DNA of 14,705 bases from the NCBI GenBank assembly GCA_964428935.1, contig CAYSAG010000113.1, forward strand, positions 1 through 14,705. The letters are read 5' to 3'. A program made the translations under genes and the position numbers. Shown here one piece after another: positions 7,453 through 14,705 of this stretch. The stretch comes from JAADHY01 sp964428935. GTDB lineage: Bacteria; Planctomycetota; Planctomycetia; Planctomycetales; Planctomycetaceae. A model generated the notes under the pieces. It was not told the DNA's origin. It searched no databases and saw only the letters and a list, made by a program, of their open reading frames with translations. The stretch's first letter is position 1, and each line of letters starts with the position of its first letter.

Positions 7453-9792
7453 TTGTCCAAGCACCGAAGACAAGCCGTCCAACCTGACGCAGCGTCTGGC
7501 AAGCGTCCGACCGGAACAGCCTCTCCAGACCTGCTGTGGACGGCCGTTGTCGTGCTGCTGGGAACGACGGCGACGGCGGCCGCCGTGCAGTCAGTTCTCG
7601 ACTCGGAAGCTCTGGCCAAGACCATGGTCAGCGGCGGTCTGTGGCAGCGGCTGGTCGGAGTGTTCGGCGGCACGCTTCAGGCGGTCGACCAGCCGGGCGC
7701 GGGACGTCTGGTTGCCGACGTGCCGTTTTCGTCGGTCTTTGCCCCGCTGCTGGTCTGGTCGGCGGCGACCACCCTGGCCGGTGGCTGGTGGTTGGCTCGG
7801 CGTCGTGGCTGCAGCCTGTCGGAAGCGGTCGCCCGCTGGGGGCTGTACGGCTGGCTGTGGTGGCTGGTTCCAGGCGTCTGGGAGCTGACGCGGGTGGTGG
7901 CTGTGTTGAGCGGAACGTCAGGGCTGGAGGCGTTCGTGCTTTCCGTTCCGCACTTGGTCTTGGGCGTCTGCGTGGCCGGGTGGTTGTCGACGCTGCTGAC
8001 GCTGGCTGCTGTTCCCGCCGCTGCGGACACACACCCACCAAAGCGGCTTCGGGCAAAGGACGACGACGGACGGTCGGTCTCGTGGGTCGTCTGGGCGGGC
8101 CTGGCCGTCTACGTGCTGGTCTTCACGACCATGAACTGGCAGCTTTACCGCGGTCTGCTGGTCCCGCACGGCGACTCGGCCATGTACGAGGAACACCTGT
8201 GGAACCTGCTGCACGGAAAAGGGTTTCGCAGCTACCTGGACCAGGGGTTGTTTCTGGGCGAGCACATTCAGGTCGCTCACTTGCTTCTGATTCCGTTGTA
8301 CGTCGTGTGGCCGTCGCACTTGTTGCTGGAGCTGTGCGAGTCGGTGGCTCTGGCGTTGGGCGTGGTGCCCGTGTTTTGGCTGGCCCGTCGCCACACCGGC
8401 TCGCACCGTTTGGCCGCGGCACTGGCGGTGGCGTACCTGCTCTACTTTCCCATGCATTTCTTGGACATTGCAATTGACTTGAAGACGTTCCGGCCAATCA
8501 GTTTCGGAGTGCCTTTTCTGCTGTTTGCGCTGGACGAACTGGAAAGGCGCCACTGGCGACTGGCCACGGTTTGGATTCTTTTGACGCTGACGGCCAAGGA
8601 AGACTTCGCTTTGGTGCTGGCACCGTTGGGACTGTGGCTGGCCTGGACGCGTAGCAACGGCCAGCCGGAGCCGGCCGGGCCGGCTTGCGGCGACGAGCGC
8701 CGACAACGTGGACGTGAAACGCGTCAAGGTGAGACGGCGAGCTCCTGCCAAGCTTTGCGCCGGGCGTCGGTCCGGTGTCTTTTCGGGTGGGCCTTGGCTA
8801 CTTCGACCGCCCTTTACCTGCTGCTGGTCGTGTTCGTCGTCTTGCCGTGGTTCCGCGGCGGTGCTCAACCGCACTACGCACACTACTTCGGCAATTTGGG
8901 CGGAAGCGTGGGAGAAATTCTGCTCCATTGTCTGGCCAACCCGCTGCCAGTCGTTCAAAAGCTCTTCAGTTTGCGTTCGACGCTTTACTTCCTTTCCCTT
9001 TTGCTGCCCGTCGGACTGTTGCCGCTGTTGTCGCCGTCGCGGCTGGCCGTCGGAGCCCCGTTCTTTGCCATGCTTTGCTTGCTGGAAATTTCGCCGAACC
9101 CGCAGGACCAAGGACAGTACCTGGTGCCGTACCACCATTTTCACGCTCCGCTCATTCCAATTGTCTTTTGGGCGGCGGCCGGAGGACTCGGAAACTTGGT
9201 CCGCGGACGAGGTGTGGTCCGGTGGGGACGACGCGTCTGTCAGAAACTCCGAAAGCGGCACGCCCGAAACGACCGCCCGCACGCAGCCTCACCCCGGTTC
9301 GCAGCCAACCTCGCGTGGACTTGCGCGCTGTCGCTGGGGGCCTTCTTCACACTCAGCCCGCTCGGACTCTCGTTTTGGGACCCGTACTCCAACTGGTACT
9401 GGCAAAAGCTTTACGTGCCCGGCAAACGGGCGGAAATGTTCGAACGGGTCTTTCGACTCATTCCGAAAAACGCCTGCGTGGCGTCCACCGACTACGTTCA
9501 CCCTCGTTTCACCCACCACAAGAGGTCTTACGACTACAGCCACTACCTGCGGAAGGTGAGCCACTACCAGCCGACCGTTCCGGACGACACCGACTACATT
9601 GTCATCGACACGCGACACCCCTACAGCGAAATCAAACGGCCGGAGCAGGTGCGAGAGTTGCGTGAGCACCCGGACCAGTGGCAACTGTTACCCGACGTGT
9701 CGGACGGGTACTTCATTGTGCTGAAGCGGGTGCGACACGCTCCGGCACGGCCGCACAATTCCGAACCACCGCGGCGACAGCGTTCACCCTGA
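7453..9792 (+). CDS. DUF2079 family polytopic membrane protein
   Basis: The 779-residue protein is strongly hydrophobic. A core beginning near residue 235 matches DUF2079: GDSAMYEEHLWNLLHGKGF (240-258) followed by LGEHIQ (268-273) and LLLIPLYVVWPSHLLLELCESVAL, the pattern of an extracytoplasmic loop with D241, E246 and H271 between membrane helices. The family resembles GT-C glycosyltransferases that use lipid-linked donors, but its activity is not established. About four hydrophobic segments (residues 27-50, 95-118, 130-155, 160-190) precede the core as an N-terminal extension. A soluble C-terminal domain (about 655-779) has IPKNACVASTDYVHPRF and DDTDYIVIDTRHPYSEI. The start is taken as TTG at 7453 because GGAAGGAG lies 6 bases upstream; the GTG at 7378 has no such site. 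A charged cytoplasmic-type insert sits around 400-445. Confidence 0.85.
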   Translation: MSKHRRQAVQPDAASGKRPTGTASPDLLWTAVVVLLGTTATAAAVQSVLDSEALAKTMVSGGLWQRLVGVFGGTLQAVDQPGAGRLVADVPFSSVFAPLLVWSAATTLAGGWWLARRRGCSLSEAVARWGLYGWLWWLVPGVWELTRVVAVLSGTSGLEAFVLSVPHLVLGVCVAGWLSTLLTLAAVPAAADTHPPKRLRAKDDDGRSVSWVVWAGLAVYVLVFTTMNWQLYRGLLVPHGDSAMYEEHLWNLLHGKGFRSYLDQGLFLGEHIQVAHLLLIPLYVVWPSHLLLELCESVALALGVVPVFWLARRHTGSHRLAAALAVAYLLYFPMHFLDIAIDLKTFRPISFGVPFLLFALDELERRHWRLATVWILLTLTAKEDFALVLAPLGLWLAWTRSNGQPEPAGPACGDERRQRGRETRQGETASSCQALRRASVRCLFGWALATSTALYLLLVVFVVLPWFRGGAQPHYAHYFGNLGGSVGEILLHCLANPLPVVQKLFSLRSTLYFLSLLLPVGLLPLLSPSRLAVGAPFFAMLCLLEISPNPQDQGQYLVPYHHFHAPLIPIVFWAAAGGLGNLVRGRGVVRWGRRVCQKLRKRHARNDRPHAASPRFAANLAWTCALSLGAFFTLSPLGLSFWDPYSNWYWQKLYVPGKRAEMFERVFRLIPKNACVASTDYVHPRFTHHKRSYDYSHYLRKVSHYQPTVPDDTDYIVIDTRHPYSEIKRPEQVRELREHPDQWQLLPDVSDGYFIVLKRVRHAPARPHNSEPPRRQRSP

Positions 9793-10369
9793 CTGTCCGA
9801 GGTGCACGCACCGACGTGCGGGGGAAAGCCGGTTGCCTCGCCGGCGCCAGAGCTGCTCGGCTTCTGACGAGAACACAAGAGGAAGGCGTGCGGGAAGCGG
9901 ACGGGCGAGAGCAGCCGTCCAGCTGCCCGCAGAACGGTCTGGGGCTGGGCGGGCAAAAGGGGGAGCGGAAGCGAAGCGGTCCACGGGGACGTCCGGCTGG
10001 GCGAAAAACAGTGGGGCCGGCCGGACAGGCTGCGTTGCCTGTTCGTGCGGCGGCCGTCTATGATTTCGCCCGACTTGTGGCCGGACTCACAGAATTGTCT
10101 GGTTTTCTTGACGATTTTTCCCGAGGATTCGGAACGCCTGGCGTCAGCCTGCGCGGCACCGGGTCGGCAGGTTTGAGGTGTACGGAACAGGCCGGCGCCG
10201 CGGACCTTCGGCGGGCGGAGGCGTGGCGCGGCCGGCACGGCGGGCAAGAGGCGGAACGAACGGAGTTCGTGGTGCCGCTGCGTGGGCTGCGCTGCTCACC
10301 ACAGAGCGGCAAGGTTGGAACACGGCAGACGTGACGGACGGTGGAGCGATTCAAGGAGCAAGGTGCTTC
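9793..10369. other. Long leader and intergenic region upstream of the selenocysteine dsbD gene
   Basis: This stretch of 577 bases shows no gene with a ribosome binding site and recognisable protein. A weak hairpin, GCACG/CGTGC at 9804-9819, lies just after the DUF2079 stop. A reasonable promoter is at 10035-10064. If used, it leaves an untranslated leader of nearly 300 bases. The dsbD frame itself stays open upstream to about 10178, but without domain sequence. Confidence 0.5.
10035..10064 (+). promoter_or_regulatory. Probable sigma70-like promoter upstream of dsbD
   Basis: TTGCCT (10035-10040), 18-base spacer, TATGAT (10059-10064): four and five of six consensus matches. It stands out in otherwise very GC-rich DNA and faces the dsbD gene, 305 bases before the start codon. 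Confidence 0.45.
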
Positions 10370-12898
10370 ATGGCAAATCGAGCGAATTGGTTTGGAAAAG
10401 CCCTAACAGCGTCGGTGGCCCTGTGGATGGTGTTGGGGGGCTTTGTCGTTGAATCGGCTGTGGCTCAACAGTCGTTGCTCGAGCGACTGCGCGGGCTGGC
10501 TGGCCGGAGCGAAGCCAGCGAGCCGCAAGTCGAAGTGAAGTTGGTGCCGTCGCCGAACGGCCGGCCGGGAGACGTTTTGTTGTCAGTGACCGTCCGGTTG
10601 GCTCCCGGCAACTACACCTACTCGACGAACCCTGCGTTCGGCGGCTGCACGCGAATCCGAGTGGACCGCGCGGTCGGTTTGGAACCCGTCGAGCCGGAAT
10701 TCCGTGCAGACCGGCCTCCCAAAGTCGTTTTCGAACCGCTGTTCAAGCAAAACCTGGAAAAGTTTTACGACCAAGTCACCTGGAGCCGAGCCTACCGCGT
10801 GACGGCGTCCGACCCGAAGGCGCAGCTCGAGGTCTCCGGCCAAATCGAATTTCAAGTTTGCGACGCTGGCAGTTGCCGGCAGCTGACGAGGAAGTTCCGC
10901 GCTGTGACGTCGCTGGCAGCCTTGAAGCTTCCGCCTCGGCGACCGCGCGGAGCAAACGCGCCACCGCAACGGGCACAGAAGACCTCCGAGGCCGACTGGA
11001 AGCCGTCGGGAGCGGCTTTTACGCAAGAGGTCCTTCCCACCGTGCCCGGAACGTCTCAAGCGGGCCCAGTCGTTTGGACGTTCCGATTGGAGCCTCGCAA
11101 CGCGGCGCCGGGACAAAAGGTGATTTTGACAGTGACGGCAACCATTCGCGAACCGTTCTACGTCTACGCTCAAGACCAGAACCCAAAGAACTACGGTGTG
11201 CCGACGCGCATTGTCTTGGACCAGGTTGTCGGCTTGCGCCCGTTGGACCCGGCGTTCGTGCCGTCGGACAAACCGGAAATCAAGTTGACGTTCGACGGGA
11301 AAGAACAGCGAATTCACCACGGCCGGATTTCTTGGAGCCGACGGTTCGAGGTGTTGGCGTCGGCCGCGGGCCGCTACGGCGTGGCCGGCACCGTGACGTA
11401 CCAAGTGTGTGACCCACGAAGCTGCCGGCAAGGCAAGGTCGACTTCCGGCTAGGCCACGTACCGCCGAAGCCGGCCGGGCAAGAAGCGGGGACGGCAGCT
11501 GCGCCGGGAGCGAATCAAAAGGCCGGTGAGGAAAAGGACGGCGGTCGGCGGTCTGGAGCCGGGAGGCTGGACTTGTCGAAGCTAGAGCCCCAGTACCTGG
11601 GGCCGGAAAAGGAGTCGCTTTGGCAGTACATTCTGATGGCATTCGCGGCCGGCTTTGTGCTGAACTTCATGCCGTGCGTTCTTCCAGTTATTGGTTTGAA
11701 AATAATGGCTTTTGTCCAGCAGGCGGGGGAGAGCCGAGCGAGGGCCTTTTTGCTGAACCTTTGGTTTTCGCTGGGGCTGTTGTCCGTCTTCTTGGTTCTG
11801 GCGACGCTGGCCGTGTTCGCTGGTCTAGGGTGGGGAGCGCAGTTCTCGAACACGGCTTTCAACATTGTTTTGACGTCGGTGGTGTTCGCCTTCGCGCTGA
11901 GCTTTCTGGACGTTTGGGAAATTCCCATTCCTGGATTCGCCGGGTCGGGGAAGGCAGCCGAGCTGGCAGAACGGGAAGGTTACTTCGGCGCTTTCTTCAA
12001 GGGAGTGTTGACCACTGTTCTGGCCACTCCGTGCAGCGGTCCCATGCTGGTGCCTGCTTTGACTTGGGCCGTGGCCCAGCCGGCTTCCGTGACGTACACG
12101 GTCTTTGCAAGCGTCGGCCTGGGAATGGCGAGCCCCTACTTACTGGTGGGGGCATTTCCAAAGTTGCTGTTCTTTCTGCCACGACCTGGGGCATGGATGG
12201 ACACGTTCAAGCACATCATGGGGTTCGTCCTGCTGGGCACGGTCGTTTTTCTGTTGACGTTTATTGAAGTCGCGTACGTGGTGCCCACCGTAGCGTTCCT
12301 GATGGGTCTGTGGGCGGCCTGCTGGTGGGGCGGCCGGCTTCCTCTGACCGCTCCCACTACGCAACGTTTGAAGGCTTGGGCACAAGCAGCCGCTTTCACC
12401 GTGCTCGTCGGCTGGGTGTCGTTTGGCTGGCTGCACGAAGTCATGGCTGCGCGGCTGGAGGGACGCAACGCCGAGATTCCGTGGCAGCCGTACTCGGAAG
12501 AATTGCTCGAAAAACTGCTCCTGCAAAAGAAGAACGTCTTCGTGGCGTTTACGGCCGATTGGTGACTGACCTGCAAGACGAACGAGGCGGTCGCCTTGGA
12601 GACACAACAAATGCGTGAAGCATTGGAACGCTACGGAGTCGTCCCGCTGAAGGCCGACAAGACTCGGCCGTCGGAGGAAATCGACGAGCTGCTGGTGCGT
12701 CTGGGCAACAGGAACAAAGCCATTCCGTTCTACGCGTTGTTCCCGGCAAACGACCCGCTGAGGCCTTTGGTCCTCGACGGCCTGTTAACCGGGCCGCGGA
12801 AAGTGGTCAGGCTGCTCGAGGAGGGCACTCGGTCGCAGATGCCGAGAAGACAGGCCGAAAAGGCGGGCTGGCGGGTGCGCTCCAGACCGGAACTGTAA
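10370..12898 (+). CDS. dsbD: DsbD-type thiol:disulfide reductase, selenoprotein (Sec at UGA 12563-12565)
   Basis: DsbD passes electrons from cytoplasmic thioredoxin across the membrane to extracytoplasmic thiol proteins. The full product is 842 residues with selenocysteine at 732. A signal peptide (about 1-32) is followed by two DsbD-N-like immunoglobulin-fold domains (about 53-180 and 233-362), each ending in a C-x4-C pair: C164/C169 in VCDAGSC and C347/C352 in VCDPRSC. About eight membrane helices (417-690) carry the transmembrane pair C436 in NFMPCVLP and C555 in ATPCSGP. The C-terminal thioredoxin domain reads NVFVAFTADW, then TGA, then LTCKTNE, so TGA replaces the first Cys of CxxC. The frame continues for 110 codons with the cis-Pro region AIPFYALF and ends at TAA. 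A SECIS-like hairpin follows the TGA. The ATG at 10370 has AAGGAG 11 bases upstream and begins the signal peptide. The alternative is a nonsense mutation or sequencing error exactly at this Cys codon, which is less likely. Confidence 0.87.
12563..12565 (+). other. Recoded UGA codon, predicted selenocysteine
   Basis: In-frame TGA between TGG (W731) and CTG (L733). It is the only stop in an otherwise continuous 843-codon frame. It falls at the position of the N-terminal, attacking cysteine of the thioredoxin CxxC, giving UxxC with C735 as the resolving cysteine. Sec/Cys exchange at exactly this kind of residue is the classic mark of a selenoprotein. Confidence 0.85.
12566..12598 (+). promoter_or_regulatory. 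Predicted bacterial SECIS element
   Basis: CGAGGC (12583-12588), loop GGUC (12589-12592), GCCUUG (12593-12598) form six pairs including one G-U. The loop starts 23 bases after the UGA, within the usual distance for bacterial SECIS hairpins, which sit inside the coding region just after the codon and bind SelB. The GGUC loop is the same as in the E. coli fdhF upper stem-loop, whose guanine and uracil contact SelB. The bulged U of fdhF is not evident. Stem length and loop were judged by eye. Confidence 0.65.
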
Positions 12899-13505
12899 CG
12901 CGGGAACCAAGTCGCCCGGCGAGCTGCCGGCAGCCTGGTCTGGAACCCGACGCGCGCGGACAGCTACTCCAAGCACGCCGGCCGGGCCTCTTATTGCTGA
13001 CTCGGCCGGACGCGCGGGAAGACTGATTCGAAAAGTCGACGGCCCGAACTGGGCGTCCTCCAGCCAGGCAAGCTAAAGTGACGCCGGGTCGCTCGTTCGC
13101 GAAAAGTCGAGTGGACGCCCAGAGACGCGGGGCTGGTTGTGGACCATCTGAGGCTGTCCGGGAATTCGAAGTTGCCCGGGAATTGGAGGGCCACGCTTTG
13201 TCGTGGCCGCCAGCCGTCCGTGTCTCCAAGCCTGCTCAAGAAGACGCCCCCGAGTCGCTCAAGAACCCGCGAAACCCTAGAGAGACGCGCACGAACTTCC
13301 GGACACCCTCGACTACCTCGAAAGACACAAAAGAGCGGTACCTGGAACTGGCGAAAGTGCCAGACAAGAAGGTGGCACCAACATGGAGGTCGCAACGGCG
13401 AACACCCGCGCCGGCCACAGCGGGCACACTTGCAGTGCCCGAGCCTCGGGCGTCGAAAGCGGAATCGCTTTGACCGGCGCGGGGCCAAGCAGGCCGACGG
13501 CCTGA
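12899..13505. other. Gene-free region of about 600 bp with small hairpins
   Basis: No frame on either strand has both a ribosome binding site and recognisable protein sequence; long open frames overlap on both strands. CCGGCCG (12978-12984) can pair with CGGCCGG (13003-13009) about 80 bases after the dsbD stop and may mark its transcript end. Other small inverted repeats are CTGGC/GCCAG (13348-13363) and AAAGCG-GAAT-CGCTTT (13456-13471). Base composition here is slightly less GC-extreme and includes a duplicated CCGGGAATT. It may be a decayed gene or spacer. Confidence 0.5.
13490..13504 (-). terminator. Terminator-like hairpin after the zinc-ribbon gene
   Basis: CAGGCC (13490-13495), loop GAC, GGCCTG (13499-13504): a perfect 6-bp stem starting one base beyond the zinc-ribbon stop codon on the minus strand. 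No T-tract follows, so a role in termination or in protecting the mRNA 3' end is tentative. Confidence 0.35.
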
Positions 13506-13769
13506 CTACTCCGGTTCCAGCAGCGTCTCGATTGCCTGCAGACGCTTCTGCAATTTGGCTCGTTCTTGCTTCAGTTGCTCTTTCAGGCTGACCGCGGCCG
13601 CTGCCCGCGGCTTCGGTCCCGGCTTGGAACCGCTGGCCTGCGCCGCCTGCTGCGATTTGGACACGAAAATGTACCCACAGTCGCACTGTTTGCGGCGTGT
13701 GTGAACCTCGGCGCCACACTCCGGACACTTCTTGCTGGGCGTCCTACCCGGTTGCGCTTTACCGGCCAT
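13506..13769 (-). CDS. Small zinc-ribbon protein with C-terminal coiled coil (UPF0547-like)
   Basis: The 87-residue protein has a basic N-terminus, then KKCPECGAEVHTRRKQCDCGYIF (13-35), in which C15, C18, C29 and C31 would bind one zinc ion. This spacing and the closing CGYxF resemble the UPF0547 zinc-ribbon family. A Gly/Pro/Lys-rich linker (GSKPGPKPRAAAA, 47-59) resembles minor-groove-binding tails. A predicted helix or coiled coil, SLKEQLKQERAKLQKRLQAIETLL (61-84), suggests dimerisation. Nucleic-acid binding is a reasonable inference, not shown. The ATG at 13769 has AAGGAGG nine bases upstream. A near-consensus promoter lies about 75 bases before the start, so it is its own transcription unit. 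The ribosome binding site lies inside one arm of a perfect 14-bp inverted repeat. Confidence 0.8.
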   Translation of the reverse strand: MAGKAQPGRTPSKKCPECGAEVHTRRKQCDCGYIFVSKSQQAAQASGSKPGPKPRAAAAVSLKEQLKQERAKLQKRLQAIETLLEPE

Positions 13770-13776
13770 TCCACTG

Positions 13777-13897
13777 GTCCTCCTTTTTGAAACCCCTCGA
13801 AACACAGGTTCCGCAGACCGAAACGTGACTAAATCTTGAGCGGAGTATAGACCGGAGCAAAGTGTTGTCAAGCAACTTTTGTGTCAAAAAGGAGGAC
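13777..13897. repeat. Perfect 14-bp inverted repeat flanking the zinc-ribbon promoter
   Basis: GTCCTCCTTTTTGA at 13777-13790 and its exact reverse complement TCAAAAAGGAGGAC at 13884-13897 are 93 bases apart. Read on the gene's strand, the near arm contains the ribosome binding site AAGGAGG and the far arm contains the complementary CCTCCTT. The promoter lies between them. Confidence 0.8.
13844..13871 (-). promoter_or_regulatory. Near-consensus sigma70-like promoter for the zinc-ribbon gene
   Basis: On the minus strand TTGACA (13871-13866), 16-base spacer, TATACT (13849-13844): six and five of six consensus matches. The predicted transcription start near 13837 gives a leader of about 68 bases containing AAGGAGG. 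It is the strongest promoter seen in the window. Confidence 0.8.
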
Positions 13898-14009
13898 GGC
13901 TCCAGAGACGCAGCCCGCCCGGCCGTTGACCGCAAGTCGATCGGGGCGAGTTAAGCTGGTCCGCAGAACAAAGGTGGTTGCGACCGACACAGGGGCGGAA
14001 GGCCTGCCG

Positions 14010-14705
14010 TCAATGAAGCAGGCGAGGGTCCAGCACGACGTGTTTGATGGATTGACGCCGAAAGGTGTAGCAAATGTGAACCAGCCCGTCTGCGGTTTGG
14101 ATGACCGCCGGGTACGAATACTCGCCCGGCGCTTTCTCGAGAGTCAAAACGGGACGCCAGGAACGACCGTCGGCCGAAAGGGCGACGTTCAGCATGTTCC
14201 GTCCGGACGGAAACGGACCGCGACGAACCGTGTGGTTGTAGACCAGAAGGTGACGACCGTCTCTCAGAGTAACGCCGTCGATTCCGGAGTTTGGATTGGG
14301 AAGGTCTGTTGGAGCCAGCTGGGACCAGGTTAGCCCGCCGTCGCCGCTTGTTGTCTGAACAACGACACCCTGCTGGCTTCGGCAAAGAGCCCAAAGCCGG
14401 TTGGGCCCCAGTTTCAGAAGCGTGGGCTGAATGACACCAAACCGCTCGCCACCGAGCGGTCCCACCACTTTGCACGACCGGTACAAATCATTGGTCAGCT
14501 CAAAATGAATCCGCCAACCGTGATCTTCGGTGCTCGACGGACAGACAAGCCACCCGTTCGGAAGGAGAAGGGGCTTGTTCTTGACCGGACCGATCAGGTG
14601 ACCAATTTTCGGGCTTTGTCCCAATTTCGTAGCTTTTGACCAGGTTCGTCCGCCGTCGGTAGACACCTTCATCATTCCCCACCAACGGCTGGGAGACGGA
14701 CCGAC
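14010..14705 (-). CDS. Exo-alpha-sialidase (BNR/Asp-box) protein, 5' end outside the window
   Basis: Only the last 231 residues are present; the frame stays open to the window edge and begins VGPSPSRWWGMMKVSTDGG. Sialidase-family six-bladed propellers remove terminal sialic acid or related sugars from glycans. Asp boxes (SxDGGxTW) are visible as STDGGRTW near the start of the fragment and SGDGGLTW near its middle, with a degenerate SADGRSW later. Downstream, GEYSYPAVIQTADGLVHICYTFRR carries the conserved Tyr and Arg of the active-site end of the propeller, and the protein finishes with IKHVVLDP, typical of planctomycete members. The methionine at 14675 is internal, not the start, because conserved sequence continues upstream. 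A signal peptide would lie outside the window. Specificity for sialic acid is not certain. Confidence 0.9.
   Translation of the reverse strand, partial: VGPSPSRWWGMMKVSTDGGRTWSKATKLGQSPKIGHLIGPVKNKPLLLPNGWLVCPSSTEDHGWRIHFELTNDLYRSCKVVGPLGGERFGVIQPTLLKLGPNRLWALCRSQQGVVVQTTSGDGGLTWSQLAPTDLPNPNSGIDGVTLRDGRHLLVYNHTVRRGPFPSGRNMLNVALSADGRSWRPVLTLEKAPGEYSYPAVIQTADGLVHICYTFRRQSIKHVVLDPRLLH

Noticed and set aside
7918..9282. A 454-codon minus-strand open frame
   Set aside because: It is antisense to the DUF2079 gene, rich in Gln, Arg and His, and has no recognisable domain or ribosome binding site.
6385..9990. Shared 14-mer GCGAAGCGGTCCAC in two intergenic regions (about 6390 and 9973)
   Set aside because: A single exact 14-base match is expected by chance in a window of this size and base composition, and the flanks do not match.
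12596..12898. A separate small gene downstream of a truncated dsbD
   Set aside because: It is in the same frame as dsbD, starts within the thioredoxin fold and encodes exactly the missing part of that domain, so it is the tail of the selenoprotein.
13881..14333. Plus-strand frame preceded by AAAAAGGAGGAC and by TTGACC about 20 bases from TAAGCT
   Set aside because: The frame is antisense to the sialidase gene, no start codon lies at a useful distance from the SD-like sequence, and the -10 and spacer are poor.

Overview
The window is GC-rich chromosomal DNA, most likely from a planctomycete (Pirellulales/Thermogutta-like). That assignment is inferred from gene content: Gfo/Idh/MocA oxidoreductase, TIM-barrel sugar isomerase and ManA-like cupin genes side by side, an exported RraA-like protein, a BNR sialidase, a DUF2079 membrane protein, and long antisense-open frames. 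No rRNA, tRNA, insertion sequence or CRISPR array was seen.

Layout. Positions 1-335 hold no convincing gene but carry a perfect 12-bp hairpin. The minus strand then reads, from right to left: a ManA-like cupin protein (3406-4632), an intrinsic terminator (3365-3396), a xylose-isomerase-like TIM-barrel protein (2260-3324), a Gfo/Idh/MocA oxidoreductase (981-2129), a second terminator (921-955) and greA (336-815). Divergently on the plus strand come a secreted RraA-fold protein (4981-5856) and a YjbQ/UPF0047 protein (5935-6357). A small Cys/Trp/Tyr-rich lipoprotein (6561-6866) is on the minus strand. A 779-residue DUF2079 membrane protein starts at a TTG (7453-9792, plus). A DsbD-type thiol:disulfide reductase follows (10370-12898, plus), then about 600 bp without a gene. 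The right end holds a small zinc-ribbon protein (13506-13769, minus) with a near-consensus promoter, and the 3' part of a sialidase gene (14010 to beyond 14705, minus).

Main result. The dsbD frame is interrupted at 12563-12565 by a single TGA. It lies exactly at the first catalytic cysteine codon of the C-terminal thioredoxin domain (FTADW-TGA-LTC-K). The same frame continues for 110 codons of clear thioredoxin-domain sequence, including the cis-proline region. A hairpin with a GGUC loop, the same loop as the E. coli fdhF SECIS, follows 23 nt after the TGA. This is best read as a selenocysteine-containing DsbD (UxxC instead of CxxC). A standard annotation would split it into a truncated DsbD and a small hypothetical protein.

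How the genes may work together. The oxidoreductase, TIM-barrel isomerase and ManA-like protein look like a sugar or polyol catabolism locus, and the sialidase and secreted RraA-like protein fit a glycan-degrading lifestyle. The DsbD homologue would carry electrons from cytoplasmic thioredoxin across the membrane to extracytoplasmic thiol proteins. Its substrates are not identifiable from this window.
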